From Candidatus Zixiibacteriota bacterium (GTDB lineage Bacteria > Zixibacteria > MSB-5A5 > DSPP01): 40,100 bases of DNA. Shown here in pieces: positions 1-8,074 of the stretch (within the stretch, counting starts at the first letter, position 1; the number at the start of each line of letters is the position of its first letter). The notes beneath the pieces were generated by a model that worked only from the letters and a program-made list of their open reading frames with translations, was not told the DNA's origin and did no database searches. Position numbers and translations under genes: made by a program. Where the stretch lies: positions 1-40,100 of the forward strand of contig JAKEHY010000026.1 of NCBI GenBank assembly GCA_022614805.1, written 5' to 3'.

Positions 1-1
1 C

Positions 2-99
2 CTACCCGAAACCTTCCGGATCTGAACAGGCATCGTCGCTGTCTCCATTTAACCTCCTTGACCAATTATACCTGTCCAAATCTTAAGTGGGGCACGGCA
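2..99 (-). mobile_element. End of an insertion sequence, left copy
   Basis: These 98 bases are the exact reverse complement of 40003-40100. Read on the minus strand the element starts with TGCCGTGCCCCACTTAAG, carries a strong Shine-Dalgarno (AAGGAGG) and an ATG opening a frame MPVQIRKVSG or METATMPVQIRKVSG that runs out of the window. The terminal TG and the TTTGGACA block resemble IS3/IS481-type ends, but the transposase is not visible, so the family is a guess. It interrupts the TPR gene to its right. Since only the same end is seen at both contig edges, the contig probably stops where an assembler met a multi-copy IS. Confidence 0.75.
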
Positions 100-522
100 C
101 TTCAAAAGGCTTCCTAAATTGCTGTGTCCTGCCGCCTCTTCTGGATTTAGTCTAATTGCCTCTTCAAATTCTTTAATTGATTTTTCAAACTTATCTAAAT
201 CTACTAACAGCATTCCGAGATTATTGTGAAAAACACCCTTATTGGGAGATAGTGTAATGGCTTTTTGAAGTTCATTTATCGCTTCGTCGGGTTTTCCAAG
301 CCGTTTGTAAAGGTTTGACAAGAGAGCATGAGCTTCTGCTCGGATGTCCTTATTTTCCGCAAGCTCAATTGCCGCCTTAAGCTCGTTTTCTGATTCTGCA
401 AGAAGCCCCTCTTGCAAAAGAAAACCTCCCCAATTAAAGTGAGCTACTCCACTTGTTGGATTTCGTTCAACTTTTTCTCGGAATTCTTCCCCCATTTTTT
501 TTAGTTCATCTTGAGCGCTCAT
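100..522 (-). pseudogene. TPR-repeat protein, 3' end lost to an IS insertion
   Basis: About 141 native codons remain, from ATG at 520-522 to a lysine just before the IS end. The reading frame then continues 16 codons into the IS and stops at 49. The protein is helical with at least three tetratricopeptide repeats: the pattern LG..L...G+..EAI.E...AI.L.P recurs from about residue 25 to 141 (for example LYKRLGKPDEAINELQKAI and NNLGMLLVDLDKFEKSIKEF). TPRs mediate protein-protein contacts; the partner is unknown. No signal peptide or membrane segment is seen, so it is probably cytoplasmic. Its C-terminal part is missing, so the gene is either broken in the cell or cut only by the assembly edge. 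Confidence 0.7.
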
Positions 523-528
523 AGTTAA

Positions 529-557
529 AAGATATGAATTGTAAAGTTATTTCTCAA
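529..557 (-). promoter_or_regulatory. Sigma70-like promoter of the TPR gene, leaderless layout
   Basis: On the minus strand TTGAGA (552-557) and TATCTT (529-534) are separated by 17 nt. The -10 box ends 6 nt before the ATG at 522, so transcription should begin at or next to the start codon. No Shine-Dalgarno lies in the 6 nt between them. Confidence 0.45.
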
Positions 558-611
558 GTGAGAAGGACAATAGCCAGTCCCTATCTAAAACTGTTTTACG
601 TGAAAAAATTG

Positions 612-1808
612 TTACAATTCCCGCGCCAGCAAATGCAAAAACAGCCCCACGTCCGTAACCACCCCCCAGGCCTGGGATGAGCCGCGGTCGGAGAGTTTGG
701 TTACCACGGCCGGGTTGATGTCCACGCAGATGGTTTTGACCCACGAAGGCAGCATATTGCCGACAGCGATGGAGTGGAGCATCGAAGAAAGCATCAAAAC
801 TACGGTGGCGTTCTTTAAATACTTGCCATAGGCCGCCTGCGCTTCGATAAGGTCGGTTATCACCTCCGGCAGGGGGCCATCGTCTCTTAAGGAACCGGCC
901 AAGACAAACGGCACTTTCGATTTCACGCATTGATACATTATCCCCGACTTCAAAACCCCCTTGCGCACGGCGGGAGTGATGCCGCCGGCCAAACAAATGG
1001 CGTTGATGGCGCGCATATGGTGCTGGTGGCCATGCTCAATCGGCCGGCCGGTTTTGGTGTCCACTCCCAGCGAGGTGCCGTAGAGCGCTTCTTCAATGTC
1101 ATGCACGGCCAAGGCGTTTCCGGCCAGCAACGCTTTGACGTACCCTTTCCGAATCAGTTTGCACAAAGCCGGCCCGCCGCCGGTATGCACCACCACCGGC
1201 CCGGCGACAACCACCAATCGTTCTCTTTTGTCTTTGAGTATTTTGGCGATTTTTTTGACTGATAGTTCCACTTTTCGCTCGGAGGAAACCTCGTTGGACA
1301 TAAAAGAAAACTCCGAACGGTCGCGCGATTTCGCTTCCGGCACGATGCGAATTCCCTCGCGCCCCATCACCACCCAATCCCCTTTTTTCAAATCCCGCAG
1401 CTTCCGGCAGAAAGCTTTCTTGCCTTTGACCACGATGGCGGCGTCCATCCTTTGCTCGCCCACCTTGGCCCAGTTTCGGTCTAAGCGAACCCAGGTTTCG
1501 TGGTTGGTGGTGGAATAAAACCCTTCCGGCGCAGCCCCATCCTTGGGGGCTTTTTTCAAAACCACGGGGGCTTCCTCCGTCGGGCGGCAGCCCAAGTTGG
1601 AAAGCTCGGATAGAATAAACTCTAACTTCTTTTCGTTGGGGGCAAAGATCTTCAGCCGGGCGGCGCTTTCCTCCTCGTTGGTTTTTCCCATCCGGAAGGA
1701 GAGAATCTCAAAGTTACCGCCGGAGGTGACGATGCGGTCAAGAATTTCAGACATTATGCCGGAATCGACCAAATGCCCTTTGGCAATGATTTCTTTTTGC
1801 GTTCTCAC
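612..1808 (-). CDS. Ornithine cyclodeaminase, LOR/SDH (TIGR00300) family
   Basis: The 398-aa protein matches the LOR/SDH-domain family typified by archaeal ornithine cyclodeaminase and by the C-terminal part of cyanobacterial arginine dihydrolase bifunctional enzymes. The family uses NAD and converts ornithine to proline and ammonia. Recognisable stretches are GHLVDSGIMSEILD near the N terminus, GFYSTTNHETWVR about residue 96, VVAGPVVVHTGGGPAL near 200, and a glycine-rich GHQHHMRAINAICLAGG near 260. The C-terminal half looks like a nucleotide-binding fold. The start is GTG, six bases after the tolC-like stop, so the two are probably co-transcribed and translationally coupled. Substrate is assigned by family only; saccharopine or lysine chemistry is the alternative. 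Confidence 0.8.
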   Translation of the reverse strand: MRTQKEIIAKGHLVDSGIMSEILDRIVTSGGNFEILSFRMGKTNEEESAARLKIFAPNEKKLEFILSELSNLGCRPTEEAPVVLKKAPKDGAAPEGFYSTTNHETWVRLDRNWAKVGEQRMDAAIVVKGKKAFCRKLRDLKKGDWVVMGREGIRIVPEAKSRDRSEFSFMSNEVSSERKVELSVKKIAKILKDKRERLVVVAGPVVVHTGGGPALCKLIRKGYVKALLAGNALAVHDIEEALYGTSLGVDTKTGRPIEHGHQHHMRAINAICLAGGITPAVRKGVLKSGIMYQCVKSKVPFVLAGSLRDDGPLPEVITDLIEAQAAYGKYLKNATVVLMLSSMLHSIAVGNMLPSWVKTICVDINPAVVTKLSDRGSSQAWGVVTDVGLFLHLLAREL

Positions 1809-1814
1809 AGGTTT

Positions 1815-3110
1815 CTATTCAATTTTCACGCCGACCGCTTTTTCCAGCCGGGCTTTAGCAATAAGATAGCCGGAAACGGCGGCAAAGTAAGCGGTCTGGG
1901 CGGAAAGGGTTGAAAGCTCGGCATCCAGCACCTCCTGATTGGTTATCACTCCCGCCTCGTATTGAACGTTGGCAATTTCCAAAGCCTTTTGGGCCAAAGC
2001 TATATTTTCTTTCAAGGCGGTTGAGTTTTCAGCCGCCACTTCCAGCTCGTAAAAGGCTTGGCGGACTTCCTGCTCGATTTGGGATTCGGTTTCCTTAATG
2101 GTCAAATCCAAAGCTTTCCTCTGGTTTTCTATTTCCTCTACTTTGTAGCGGGAATGGAAACCGGAAAAGAGGGGAAAGGTTATCCCGGCGCCGGCGTTCC
2201 AGTCCAGCTTCCACTCTTTTCTGGCGTTAAAGGGATTTTTGTACTCGACGTTGGAAAATAAAGAAAGGGAGGGCCGGTTTTCGGCCCCGGCCAAAGTTTG
2301 CAAACGCCGCAGTACCTGCCTTTCAATCGCCAGCGATTTCAGTTCCGGGCGGTTCTCTTTCGCTTTGGCGGCCGCTTCCGAAAGGGTTATGGCTACGGGT
2401 GAGAACTCGAGTTGGCCCGAAAGGGAGAGGGTATCGCCAATGGGCAACCCCAAAAGATTTCGCAGCCGGTCGTAGAGTGTCTTCAATTGCGCTTCGGCCT
2501 CTTTGATGGGCACCCGGGCATTGGACAACTCCACTTTGGCGCGGAGCTGTTCGAAATTGGTGGCCTGCCCGAAGGCCAACTTGTTTTCCACCGTTTTCAA
2601 ATGCCGTTCCAGACTCTCGGCAGATTTTTTGCGAACTTCGAGATTTTTTTCCAAAGCCAAAGCCGACCAGAAAAGCTCACTTGTGGCCAGCTTGATATCC
2701 TGTTCCGATTGGGCCAGCTTCAAGCTTTCCACTTCCACCCGCTCCCTTTCGATTTGATACGGCTGGGAAATTTTTCCCCAGGTAAAAATCGGGGCATTGA
2801 GCGACAAGCGGGCAAGATAAGTATCCTTAAAGCCGGTAACAATCTCCCGTTCGTTTGGAAAAAGAGGAGGCATTGCGGGGATGACCGCGCCCGGGGCATT
2901 TCCCAATCGGGTGTATGTGGCGCTCAAGCCGAGCGTCGGATAAAAGGCCGAGCGGGCCTGCCCGGCCCGGGAACGCTGCGCCTCCACTTGGCTACGCCCG
3001 GCCTGCAACAAACGGTTTTGACCCAACGCCTGCTGGATGCACTCTTCCAAAGTCAAGGCATAGGATTTGGCCGACACGAGCAGGATTACGAAAATCCAGA
3101 GCTTCCTCAT
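1815..3110 (-). CDS. TolC family outer membrane efflux protein
   Basis: This 431-aa protein has a clear signal peptide (MRKLWIFVILLVSAKSYA) followed by TLEECIQQAL, the usual opening of OEP/TolC proteins. Two long alpha-helical coiled halves follow, rich in Q, E, A and N and with TolC-like segments such as SRAGQARSAFYPTLGLSATY and QVRQAFYELEVA-type helices. In this family trimers form an outer membrane beta-barrel joined to a periplasmic helical tunnel and export drugs or proteins with an inner-membrane pump. No RND or ABC pump or membrane fusion protein is adjacent, so the partner must lie elsewhere. A GGAGAG Shine-Dalgarno stands just before the ATG. The upstream OmpA gene is separated by a terminator. 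Confidence 0.88.
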   Translation of the reverse strand: MRKLWIFVILLVSAKSYALTLEECIQQALGQNRLLQAGRSQVEAQRSRAGQARSAFYPTLGLSATYTRLGNAPGAVIPAMPPLFPNEREIVTGFKDTYLARLSLNAPIFTWGKISQPYQIERERVEVESLKLAQSEQDIKLATSELFWSALALEKNLEVRKKSAESLERHLKTVENKLAFGQATNFEQLRAKVELSNARVPIKEAEAQLKTLYDRLRNLLGLPIGDTLSLSGQLEFSPVAITLSEAAAKAKENRPELKSLAIERQVLRRLQTLAGAENRPSLSLFSNVEYKNPFNARKEWKLDWNAGAGITFPLFSGFHSRYKVEEIENQRKALDLTIKETESQIEQEVRQAFYELEVAAENSTALKENIALAQKALEIANVQYEAGVITNQEVLDAELSTLSAQTAYFAAVSGYLIAKARLEKAVGVKIE

Positions 3111-3122
3111 CTTCTCTCCAAT

Positions 3123-3160
3123 AAAAAAAGCCCCGAAAAATAACTTTCGGGGCTCAAAAA
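3123..3160 (-). terminator. Rho-independent terminator after the OmpA lipoprotein gene
   Basis: A 10-bp stem (AGCCCCGAAA 3129-3138 with TTTCGGGGCT 3145-3154) is followed on the minus strand by a run of seven T (3123-3129). It ends the transcript of the OmpA-family gene and isolates it from the tolC-like gene, which therefore needs its own promoter or read-through. Confidence 0.85.
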
Positions 3161-3176
3161 AGCTACTGCGCGAAAC

Positions 3177-3809
3177 TTACGGGTAAACCTGCTGGGTCTG
3201 CTCCGGGGCGGAGGCCGTCGGAGGGCCCAACACGCGCAAAACCACCCGCCGGTTGGCGGCATTCCCTTCTCCAGCTTCCGAAGGAGACTTCAGGTTGCTT
3301 TCCCCAAAACTGATGGCATACATCCGGAAAACCGGAATCTGGTAGCTGCCCGAGAGGTAGAGTTGAACGGCCTGGGCGCGGTGCTGCCCCAAAGTCAGGT
3401 TGTACTTCTCCGAGCCGATGGGGTCGCAATATCCTTCGACTTCCAAAATGAGACTCTTGTCTTCCTTCATCCGCGGGCCGATTTCGTCCAAGAGGTTTTT
3501 GGTGACGTCGGAAAGCGCGAAGCTGTCAAAACGGAAGCGCACTTCCTTCTCCATAATCACCGTGTAATCGGCGAAAGCAGCCCGCATGGCGGCGGCCCGG
3601 GCGGCCTCATCTTTGGCCTCCGACGCCAGACGCATCGCTTCCGCGAGCCTTTCTCCGTGGGAAGTCTCCACCGAGGCAATCTTTTCTGCGTTGGCCCGGT
3701 CGGTCTCTTCCAGCACCTTCACTTTCTTGTTGACGTACCCGGTGGTGGCGCAGCCAAAGACAAAAAAGGAAAGCCCCAAAACCCCAGCCGCTGCTTTTAA
3801 AACACCCAT
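3177..3809 (-). CDS. OmpA-family peptidoglycan-binding lipoprotein (Pal-like)
   Basis: The 210-aa protein starts with a hydrophobic signal and a lipobox ending FFVFGC, so it should be lipidated at Cys20 and anchored in the outer membrane. Residues about 28-75 form an alanine/glutamate-rich helix that is probably a coiled coil. Residues about 90-195 form an OmpA C-terminal domain: VRFRFDSFAL, LEVEGYCDPIGSEKYNLTLG, HRAQAVQLYL and a terminal NRRVVLRV. This domain binds meso-diaminopimelate in peptidoglycan and tethers the outer membrane to the wall. No tol genes are adjacent. A strong SD (AAGGAGGA) precedes the ATG. A short linker rich in P, Q and T closes the protein. Confidence 0.9.
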   Translation of the reverse strand: MGVLKAAAGVLGLSFFVFGCATTGYVNKKVKVLEETDRANAEKIASVETSHGERLAEAMRLASEAKDEAARAAAMRAAFADYTVIMEKEVRFRFDSFALSDVTKNLLDEIGPRMKEDKSLILEVEGYCDPIGSEKYNLTLGQHRAQAVQLYLSGSYQIPVFRMYAISFGESNLKSPSEAGEGNAANRRVVLRVLGPPTASAPEQTQQVYP

Positions 3810-3879
3810 AAGTCCTCCTTTCTTTAATTCCTTATACTGATAACCCCGAAAAAAAGATGAATTTTTTGTTTAAAAAATT

Positions 3880-4443
3880 TTAACGGGGGGCGGCTTTGAC
3901 GTAGAAGGTGTTGCCGACCACCCGCACGATTTCAACGGCCGTGTTTTTGGCCAGCTCGGTGTCATCCATCGATTTGGCCGGTCCCGTATAGCGGCTCCCT
4001 TTGGAGACGTAGGTGATTTCCCCCACCCGGTCTTTGCTGATGGGGGTAATCACTTCGGCCATCGTGCCGACGAGCGCGGCCACCTCCGCTTCCGAAGAGG
4101 ATTGCGTGGCGGAATAGACCTTGCGGAAAATCAAAAAAGCGAGTGCGCCGAAGCCGAGACCGGATGCGGTCGCCACCATTACCGCCGGGAGCGCCGCCAT
4201 TCCCATCCCCCTGGCCGCCGCCAGCCCCCCGGCGCCGAAGGTGGTCACAAAAGTGGCGATGACCATCGGGCTCATCGGCGAAAAATGCACTTCGCCGGAG
4301 ATGCCGTGGCCGGCGCCGCCGGCATCCGTGCCGGAGGCATCCTGTCCGCCGGTGAAGGAGCCCAGAAAGACGGAGATGATGGCGTAGAAAAGCCCGGCCA
4401 AGAGACAGAGCAAAAAGAATCCGGAAAGAGAAATGGCTATCAT
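3880..4443 (-). CDS. NfeD-like membrane protein with C-terminal OB fold
   Basis: The 187-aa protein has an N-terminal membrane segment (residues 4-30), a glycine-rich loop, two further hydrophobic helices about 55-115, and a soluble C-terminal region (about 122-185) with VAALVGTMAEVITPI, RVGEITYVSKGSRYTGPA and NTFYVKA. This is the architecture of NfeD/YuaF-type proteins, which partner flotillin-like SPFH proteins in membrane microdomains. No flotillin gene follows in the window, so the partner is unknown. The ATG has no Shine-Dalgarno and is preceded by a promoter 9 nt away, suggesting a leaderless transcript. Confidence 0.65.
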   Translation of the reverse strand: MIAISLSGFFLLCLLAGLFYAIISVFLGSFTGGQDASGTDAGGAGHGISGEVHFSPMSPMVIATFVTTFGAGGLAAARGMGMAALPAVMVATASGLGFGALAFLIFRKVYSATQSSSEAEVAALVGTMAEVITPISKDRVGEITYVSKGSRYTGPAKSMDDTELAKNTAVEIVRVVGNTFYVKAAPR

Positions 4444-4452
4444 TGAGCGTGG

Positions 4453-4481
4453 AAGTTAGGAGGAGAGAGGGGAAGTGTCAA
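4453..4481 (-). promoter_or_regulatory. Sigma70-like promoter of the NfeD-like gene
   Basis: On the minus strand a perfect TTGACA (4476-4481) and TAACTT (4453-4458) are 17 nt apart. The -10 box ends 9 nt before the ATG at 4443, so the leader would be only about 2-3 nt. The -10 match is modest. Confidence 0.45.
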
Positions 4482-4501
4482 TGGATTTTGCAATTGAACA
4501 G

Positions 4502-4594
4502 CGTGGCGCAGGTTAAGTATCATCTAACCTGCGTAGTTTCCACGGAGACGCAGGATACGTTCCGCCTATGGCGGAACTTTATCCTGCGCCATGA
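4502..4594 (+). repeat. Two adjacent CGCAGGWTA-armed palindromes
   Basis: The first palindrome pairs CGCAGGTTA (4507-4515) with TAACCTGCG (4525-4533). The second pairs CGCAGGATA (4549-4557) with TATCCTGCG (4580-4588) and contains an inner perfect stem GTTCCGCC/GGCGGAAC. The same outer arms with a different core recur at 10841-10883, which makes this a dispersed REP/MITE-like family. It fills most of the gap between ispG and the NfeD-like gene. Confidence 0.75.
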
Positions 4595-4633
4595 AACTGA
4601 TGCAGAAATGGAAGGTGTTTTGTCGCAGAAGAT

Positions 4634-5743
4634 TTATACCGGTATCGATTCGGGAAGGGCCGCACTCTTCCCTTCAGCCAAGAAGGAATGCACCTCTTCC
4701 ATCAGCGCATCGAAAATCTCTTCCTCCTTGACTTTTTTGACTACCTTGTCGCCGCGATAAATAAGTCCGATGCCCCGCCCGCCGGCCACCCCCACATCCG
4801 CCACGGCCGCCTCGCCGGGGCCGTTCACCACGCAGCCCATCACGGAAACGCGGATGGGCCGGGAGATTTTGGCCATCTCGGCCTCCACCCGTTTCAAAAG
4901 GGGGAACATATCGATTTCGCAGCGGCCGCAGGTGGGGCAGGCGATGATGACCGGTCCGCGCTGGCGCAGGCCCAGAGATTTGAGAATTTCAAAGGCCACC
5001 TTCACTTCCTCCACCGGGTCCTCCGCCAAAGAAACCCGGATGGTATCGCCAATCCCTTCCGCCAATAACGTCCCTATGCCCACTGCTGACTTTATGGAGC
5101 CGGCAAAGGCCGAGCCCGCCTCGGTGATGCCCAAATGCAAAGGATAAATCGATTTTTCGGCGAAGAGCCGGTAGGCGGCCAAGGCCTCGTTCACGTCCGA
5201 AGACTTGAGCGAAACCACCACGCTGTTGTACCCCATATCTTCCAGGATTCCGCAATGGCGCAGGGCCGCTTCGACAATCGCTTCCGGCTTGGGGCCGCCA
5301 TGTTTTTCCCACAAATCCTTGGGAAGGGAGCCAGTGTTGACGCCGATGCGAATCGGGATGTTTCGCTCCGCCGCGGCCTTCACCACTTCGCGGGTTTTCC
5401 ATTCCGCGCCGATGTTGCCGGGATTGATGCGCAGCTTGTCGGCGCCGCCTCGGATGGCCAAAAGCGCCAGCTTGTAGTCGAAATGAATGTCGCAGACTAG
5501 TGGCAGATTAATTCGCTTTTTGATTTCTGGAACGGCCAAAGCCGCTTTTTCATCCAAAACCGCCACCCGCACGATTTCGCAGCCGTACTCCTCCAACCTC
5601 CTAATCTGGGCAACGGTCGCTTCCACGTCCCGGGTGTCGGTGGTGGTCATCGATTGTACCACAACAGGCGCCCCGCCGCCGATGATGACCTTCCCCGCCA
5701 CCGTAACGGGGCGGGACTTGCGTCGTGGAAAAGCTTGGTTCAT
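4634..5743 (-). CDS. ispG: 4-hydroxy-3-methylbut-2-enyl diphosphate synthase (flavodoxin/ferredoxin)
   Basis: The 369-aa protein is IspG/GcpE, the [4Fe-4S] enzyme that reduces methylerythritol cyclodiphosphate to HMBPP in the MEP isoprenoid pathway. The N-terminal TIM-barrel carries VVVQSMTTTDTRDVEAT, LVCDIHFDYKLAL and LRINPGNIG. The C-terminal iron-sulfur domain has CPTCGRCEID and VMGCVVNGPGEA, which hold the cluster cysteines. Length is typical of the short bacterial form without the inserted domain of plants. The ATG is chosen because a good -10 box lies 9 nt upstream and no SD is present. No other MEP gene is nearby. Confidence 0.96.
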   Translation of the reverse strand: MNQAFPRRKSRPVTVAGKVIIGGGAPVVVQSMTTTDTRDVEATVAQIRRLEEYGCEIVRVAVLDEKAALAVPEIKKRINLPLVCDIHFDYKLALLAIRGGADKLRINPGNIGAEWKTREVVKAAAERNIPIRIGVNTGSLPKDLWEKHGGPKPEAIVEAALRHCGILEDMGYNSVVVSLKSSDVNEALAAYRLFAEKSIYPLHLGITEAGSAFAGSIKSAVGIGTLLAEGIGDTIRVSLAEDPVEEVKVAFEILKSLGLRQRGPVIIACPTCGRCEIDMFPLLKRVEAEMAKISRPIRVSVMGCVVNGPGEAAVADVGVAGGRGIGLIYRGDKVVKKVKEEEIFDALMEEVHSFLAEGKSAALPESIPV

Positions 5744-5752
5744 AACCAGCTA

Positions 5753-5780
5753 ATTATACAACTTGAGAGACCTTTAGCAA
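5753..5780 (-). promoter_or_regulatory. Promoter of ispG, leaderless layout
   Basis: On the minus strand TTGCTA (5775-5780), a 16-nt spacer and a perfect TATAAT (5753-5758) precede the ispG ATG by 9 nt. Transcription would start about 3 nt before the ATG, with no room for a ribosome binding site. Confidence 0.6.
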
Positions 5781-5792
5781 GGGATGATTTGT

Positions 5793-6269
5793 TTAGTGTG
5801 CGTGTCCGTGGTGATGGTGCAGAACAGCGTGTCCCCAGCCCCGTTTAATCAGCTGGCGGTTGACGGGAAAAGCAGCCATCCCCGCCAGAACTAACGAAAT
5901 AAGCAGACTGCCCCAGAAAAGCGGCGCGCCAAGCCCGGCCTCCATCGCTCCCGGTATGACCAGCATTACGGCGTTGTCGGTGATTTCCATTATCGTGATG
6001 GAGAGCGTATCGGCCGCAAGGGCCAATCCCAAGGCGGTCGTCGCCGACAGCTTTGCGCGGAAAAGGGAGAGGAGGGTCAACGAGTAGCCGAAAATGAAGG
6101 CCAAAATAATCGAAAGAACGACCGTAGCCCAGTTTCCCCACCCGAAAGCCGTGCCAAGCACCATCCCCAGCACCTCCCCGATTGAACAGCCGGTCAGACA
6201 GTGAACCGTGGCGCTGAAGGCGAGCCGGTTCAGCCCCGGGATTTGAGCTTTGGGTTCCCTTTCATTCAT
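5793..6269 (-). CDS. DUF4396 membrane protein with histidine-rich tail
   Basis: From the ATG at 6269 the protein has 158 residues. It matches the DUF4396 pattern: ATVHCLTGCSIGEVLGMVLG, then several membrane helices, with LAADTLSITIMEITDN and a conserved PGAMEAGL, FPVNRQLIKRGWGHA. About four to five membrane segments are visible. The last residues HHHHGHAH and the paired HC..GC motif suggest metal binding, but the function of the family is not known to me. A longer frame opens with TTG at 6308; I reject that start because it lies inside the -35 box of a promoter that points at the ATG. Divergent to the gene at 6357. Confidence 0.75.
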   Translation of the reverse strand: MNEREPKAQIPGLNRLAFSATVHCLTGCSIGEVLGMVLGTAFGWGNWATVVLSIILAFIFGYSLTLLSLFRAKLSATTALGLALAADTLSITIMEITDNAVMLVIPGAMEAGLGAPLFWGSLLISLVLAGMAAFPVNRQLIKRGWGHAVLHHHHGHAH

Positions 6270-6279
6270 TTTTGAAACG

Positions 6280-6308
6280 TATATACCTTCATTTGATTCG
6301 GAGGGCAA
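6280..6308 (-). promoter_or_regulatory. Promoter of the DUF4396 gene, leaderless layout
   Basis: Minus strand TTGCCC (6303-6308), 17-nt spacer, TATATA (6280-6285), then 10 nt to the ATG at 6269. No SD is present. Its -35 lies only 13 nt from the -35 of the divergent plus-strand promoter. Confidence 0.5.
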
Positions 6309-6321
6309 GGCGGCTTTCGCC

Positions 6322-6350
6322 TTGACAGCCTGGATTTATATCTTTACGCT
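6322..6350 (+). promoter_or_regulatory. Promoter of the small membrane protein gene, leaderless layout
   Basis: TTGACA (6322-6327) and TACGCT (6345-6350) are 17 nt apart. The -10 is weak but the -35 is perfect, and the GTG at 6357 sits 6 nt after the -10, where transcription would begin. Confidence 0.4.
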
Positions 6351-6356
6351 TTGGCC

Positions 6357-6713
6357 GTGGCGGAAAAAGGTTCCCGGTGGAAATGGTATCTGTTTCTGGC
6401 TTTAATACTTATTTTTTCCCTCTTTTTCCTGCGAGATTCCTATTTGCAAACCACGCTCCCCGAACGGGAGTTTGTCGAGTTGTATGTTGAAGCGGTCAAG
6501 CGGCAGACTCGATTGGCCGACCAGCCGATGAAAGCCCGGTCGGAAACGAAGAAAATGCTGGACAGTGCCGGGGTAACCGAAGAGCAGGTGAACCGGTTTA
6601 TTGAACGGGTCAGCGAGAAGCCGGAAAAATGGGCGGAAATCTGGGAAAAGATTAATCGGGAACTGGCAAAAGCCAGCCCGGCCAGGGACACTACTCTTCC
6701 AAAAAATCGGTGA
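6357..6713 (+). CDS. Small single-pass membrane protein of unknown function
   Basis: I do not recognise this 118-residue protein. A basic start (VAEKGSRWKWY) leads into one membrane helix about residues 11-26 (YLFLALILIFSLFFL), followed by a charged, helical, probably periplasmic domain with EREFVELYVEAVKRQT and a C-terminal AGVTEEQVNRFIERVSEKPEKW. The size and layout suggest a membrane-anchored helical adaptor. The GTG start at 6357 is preferred over TTG at 6351 because of the promoter position. Its 3' end overlaps the convergent yraN by 23 nt. Confidence 0.6.
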   Translation: MAEKGSRWKWYLFLALILIFSLFFLRDSYLQTTLPEREFVELYVEAVKRQTRLADQPMKARSETKKMLDSAGVTEEQVNRFIERVSEKPEKWAEIWEKINRELAKASPARDTTLPKNR

Positions 6714-7050
6714 GATGAATGAATTCGGGCGGTTTTTGGGAGAAATCGATGCCGACAAAATCCCAGCGGAAGGAAGCATCCGCTATTTTCGCCCGCTCCA
6801 AATAATCATAGGCGGCTGCGATTAGCTTTTTCTTTTTGGCCGCCGTCACCCGTTCTTCCGGAAAGCCGAAGGAGTGTTCCCAAATGGCTTTGACCTCCAC
6901 AAATACCAGTTGTTCACCCTCCTTGGCCAGCAAATCGATTTCCTTGTGCCCGGCGCGCACCCGCTGGCCGATGATTTGAAATCCTTTTTCGATTAAAAAT
7001 TTTTCGGCCGCTTCTTCACCGGCTTTGCCTTTCTTTGCGGCGGAACTCAC
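6691..7050 (-). CDS. yraN: YraN/UPF0102 family predicted endonuclease
   Basis: The 119-aa protein has the UPF0102 pattern: GKAGEEAAEKFLIEKGFQII, then GHKEIDLLAKEGEQLVFVEVK, which carries the D and ExK residues of a PD-(D/E)xK nuclease-like fold, and a helical end with KKKLIAAAYDYLERAK. The biological role is unsettled. The start is GTG at 7048-7050, which overlaps the rnhB stop as GTGA; a longer frame from 7086 would run well into rnhB. It is the last gene of the ffh-rpsP-trmD-rplS-rnhB-yraN run, the same order as in many bacteria. Confidence 0.85.
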   Translation of the reverse strand: MSSAAKKGKAGEEAAEKFLIEKGFQIIGQRVRAGHKEIDLLAKEGEQLVFVEVKAIWEHSFGFPEERVTAAKKKKLIAAAYDYLERAKIADASFRWDFVGIDFSQKPPEFIHLTDFLEE

Positions 7051-7670
7051 TTGGCAAACAAGGCAGGAGCGGTGATATGGTCGCAAAAAGTTTTGCGATG
7101 AATTTCGGAAATCCCTTTTTTGACAACGATTGCCTTGTGCGCGGGAGTCGGGTAACCCTTGTTTTGGGCCAGATTCCAGCCGGGATATTGGGCGTCCAAT
7201 TCGGCCATCATCCGGTCGCGGGTGACTTTGGCCACGATGGAAGCGGCGGCCACGGAAGCGGAAAGCCGATCCCCCTTGACGATTGCTTTTTGGGGGAAAG
7301 TCAGCTTGGGGATTTGAAACCTGCCGTCCACCAAGACGATTTCGGGCAGGATTTTGAGTTTCTCGACGGCGCGGCGCATGGCCAAAAAAGAGGCCTGGTG
7401 AATGTTGAACTGGTCGATTTCGTTGTGGGAAGCCAACCCGGTCGTTACGTCCAGCGCCATTTCAAAAATAAGGCCGAAAAGCTCTTCGCGCTTTTCGGCC
7501 GTCAAAAGCTTGCAATCGTTGACTTTCAATCGGGTGAATCCGGCCGGGAAAATAACCGCCGCTGCCGCCACCGGCCCGGCCAAAGGGCCCCTTCCGGCCT
7601 CATCCACGCCGCAGATCAGCGAAAAGCCGGATTTCCAGAGCCCCCGTTCGGTGGCGTAGATGTTAGCCAA
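7047..7670 (-). CDS. rnhB: Ribonuclease HII
   Basis: The 207-aa enzyme degrades RNA in RNA-DNA hybrids and removes single ribonucleotides from DNA. The signature CGVDEAGRGPLAGPVAAAAV at residues 22-41 carries the DE-G pair of metal ligands. The second catalytic aspartate is in LVDGRFQIP, and ASIVAKVTRDR carries the conserved SIxAKxxRD block near residue 143. It starts with TTG at 7668-7670, one base after the rplS stop. The later candidates would delete the catalytic motif. Operon member between rplS and yraN. Confidence 0.95.
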   Translation of the reverse strand: MANIYATERGLWKSGFSLICGVDEAGRGPLAGPVAAAAVIFPAGFTRLKVNDCKLLTAEKREELFGLIFEMALDVTTGLASHNEIDQFNIHQASFLAMRRAVEKLKILPEIVLVDGRFQIPKLTFPQKAIVKGDRLSASVAAASIVAKVTRDRMMAELDAQYPGWNLAQNKGYPTPAHKAIVVKKGISEIHRKTFCDHITAPALFAK

Positions 7671-7671
7671 C

Positions 7672-8061
7672 TTACTCGGTCGGTACGGCCGCTGCCGGTC
7701 CGGAGGCTTCTTCCAGTTCCTTCATTTTTTCCTCAATCCGGGCCGATTTCCCTTTCAGGTTGCGCAGGTAGTACAGCTTGGCCCGGCGCACGTCCCCCGT
7801 TTTGACCAGTTCGATTTTGGCCACCGAGGGGGAAAAAAGGGGGAAAACCCGCTCCACCCCGACTCCGGCGGAAATTTTGCGCACGGTAAAGCTCTGGTTG
7901 GCGCCGCGTCCCCCGCGCGCAATCACCGTCCCCTGAAAAATTTGAATCCGCTCTTTATCCCCTTCCTTGATTTTGACGTGTACTTTAACCGTATCGCCGG
8001 GACCGAAGTCGGGCCTTTTGGCCTTCATCTGGCGGGCTTCAATCATCCGTATCAGATTCAT
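7672..8061 (-). CDS. rplS: 50S ribosomal protein L19
   Basis: The 129-aa protein is bL19, located at the 30S-50S interface. It has the family blocks [57 protein letters not shown] and [18 protein letters not shown]. The C-terminal 15 residues ([13 protein letters not shown]) extend past the usual end and are acidic and alanine-rich. It sits downstream of trmD, separated by a palindromic repeat, and directly before rnhB. Confidence 0.97.
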   Translation of the reverse strand: MNLIRMIEARQMKAKRPDFGPGDTVKVHVKIKEGDKERIQIFQGTVIARGGRGANQSFTVRKISAGVGVERVFPLFSPSVAKIELVKTGDVRRAKLYYLRNLKGKSARIEEKMKELEEASGPAAAVPTE

Positions 8062-8074
8062 CTTGCCTCCTTAT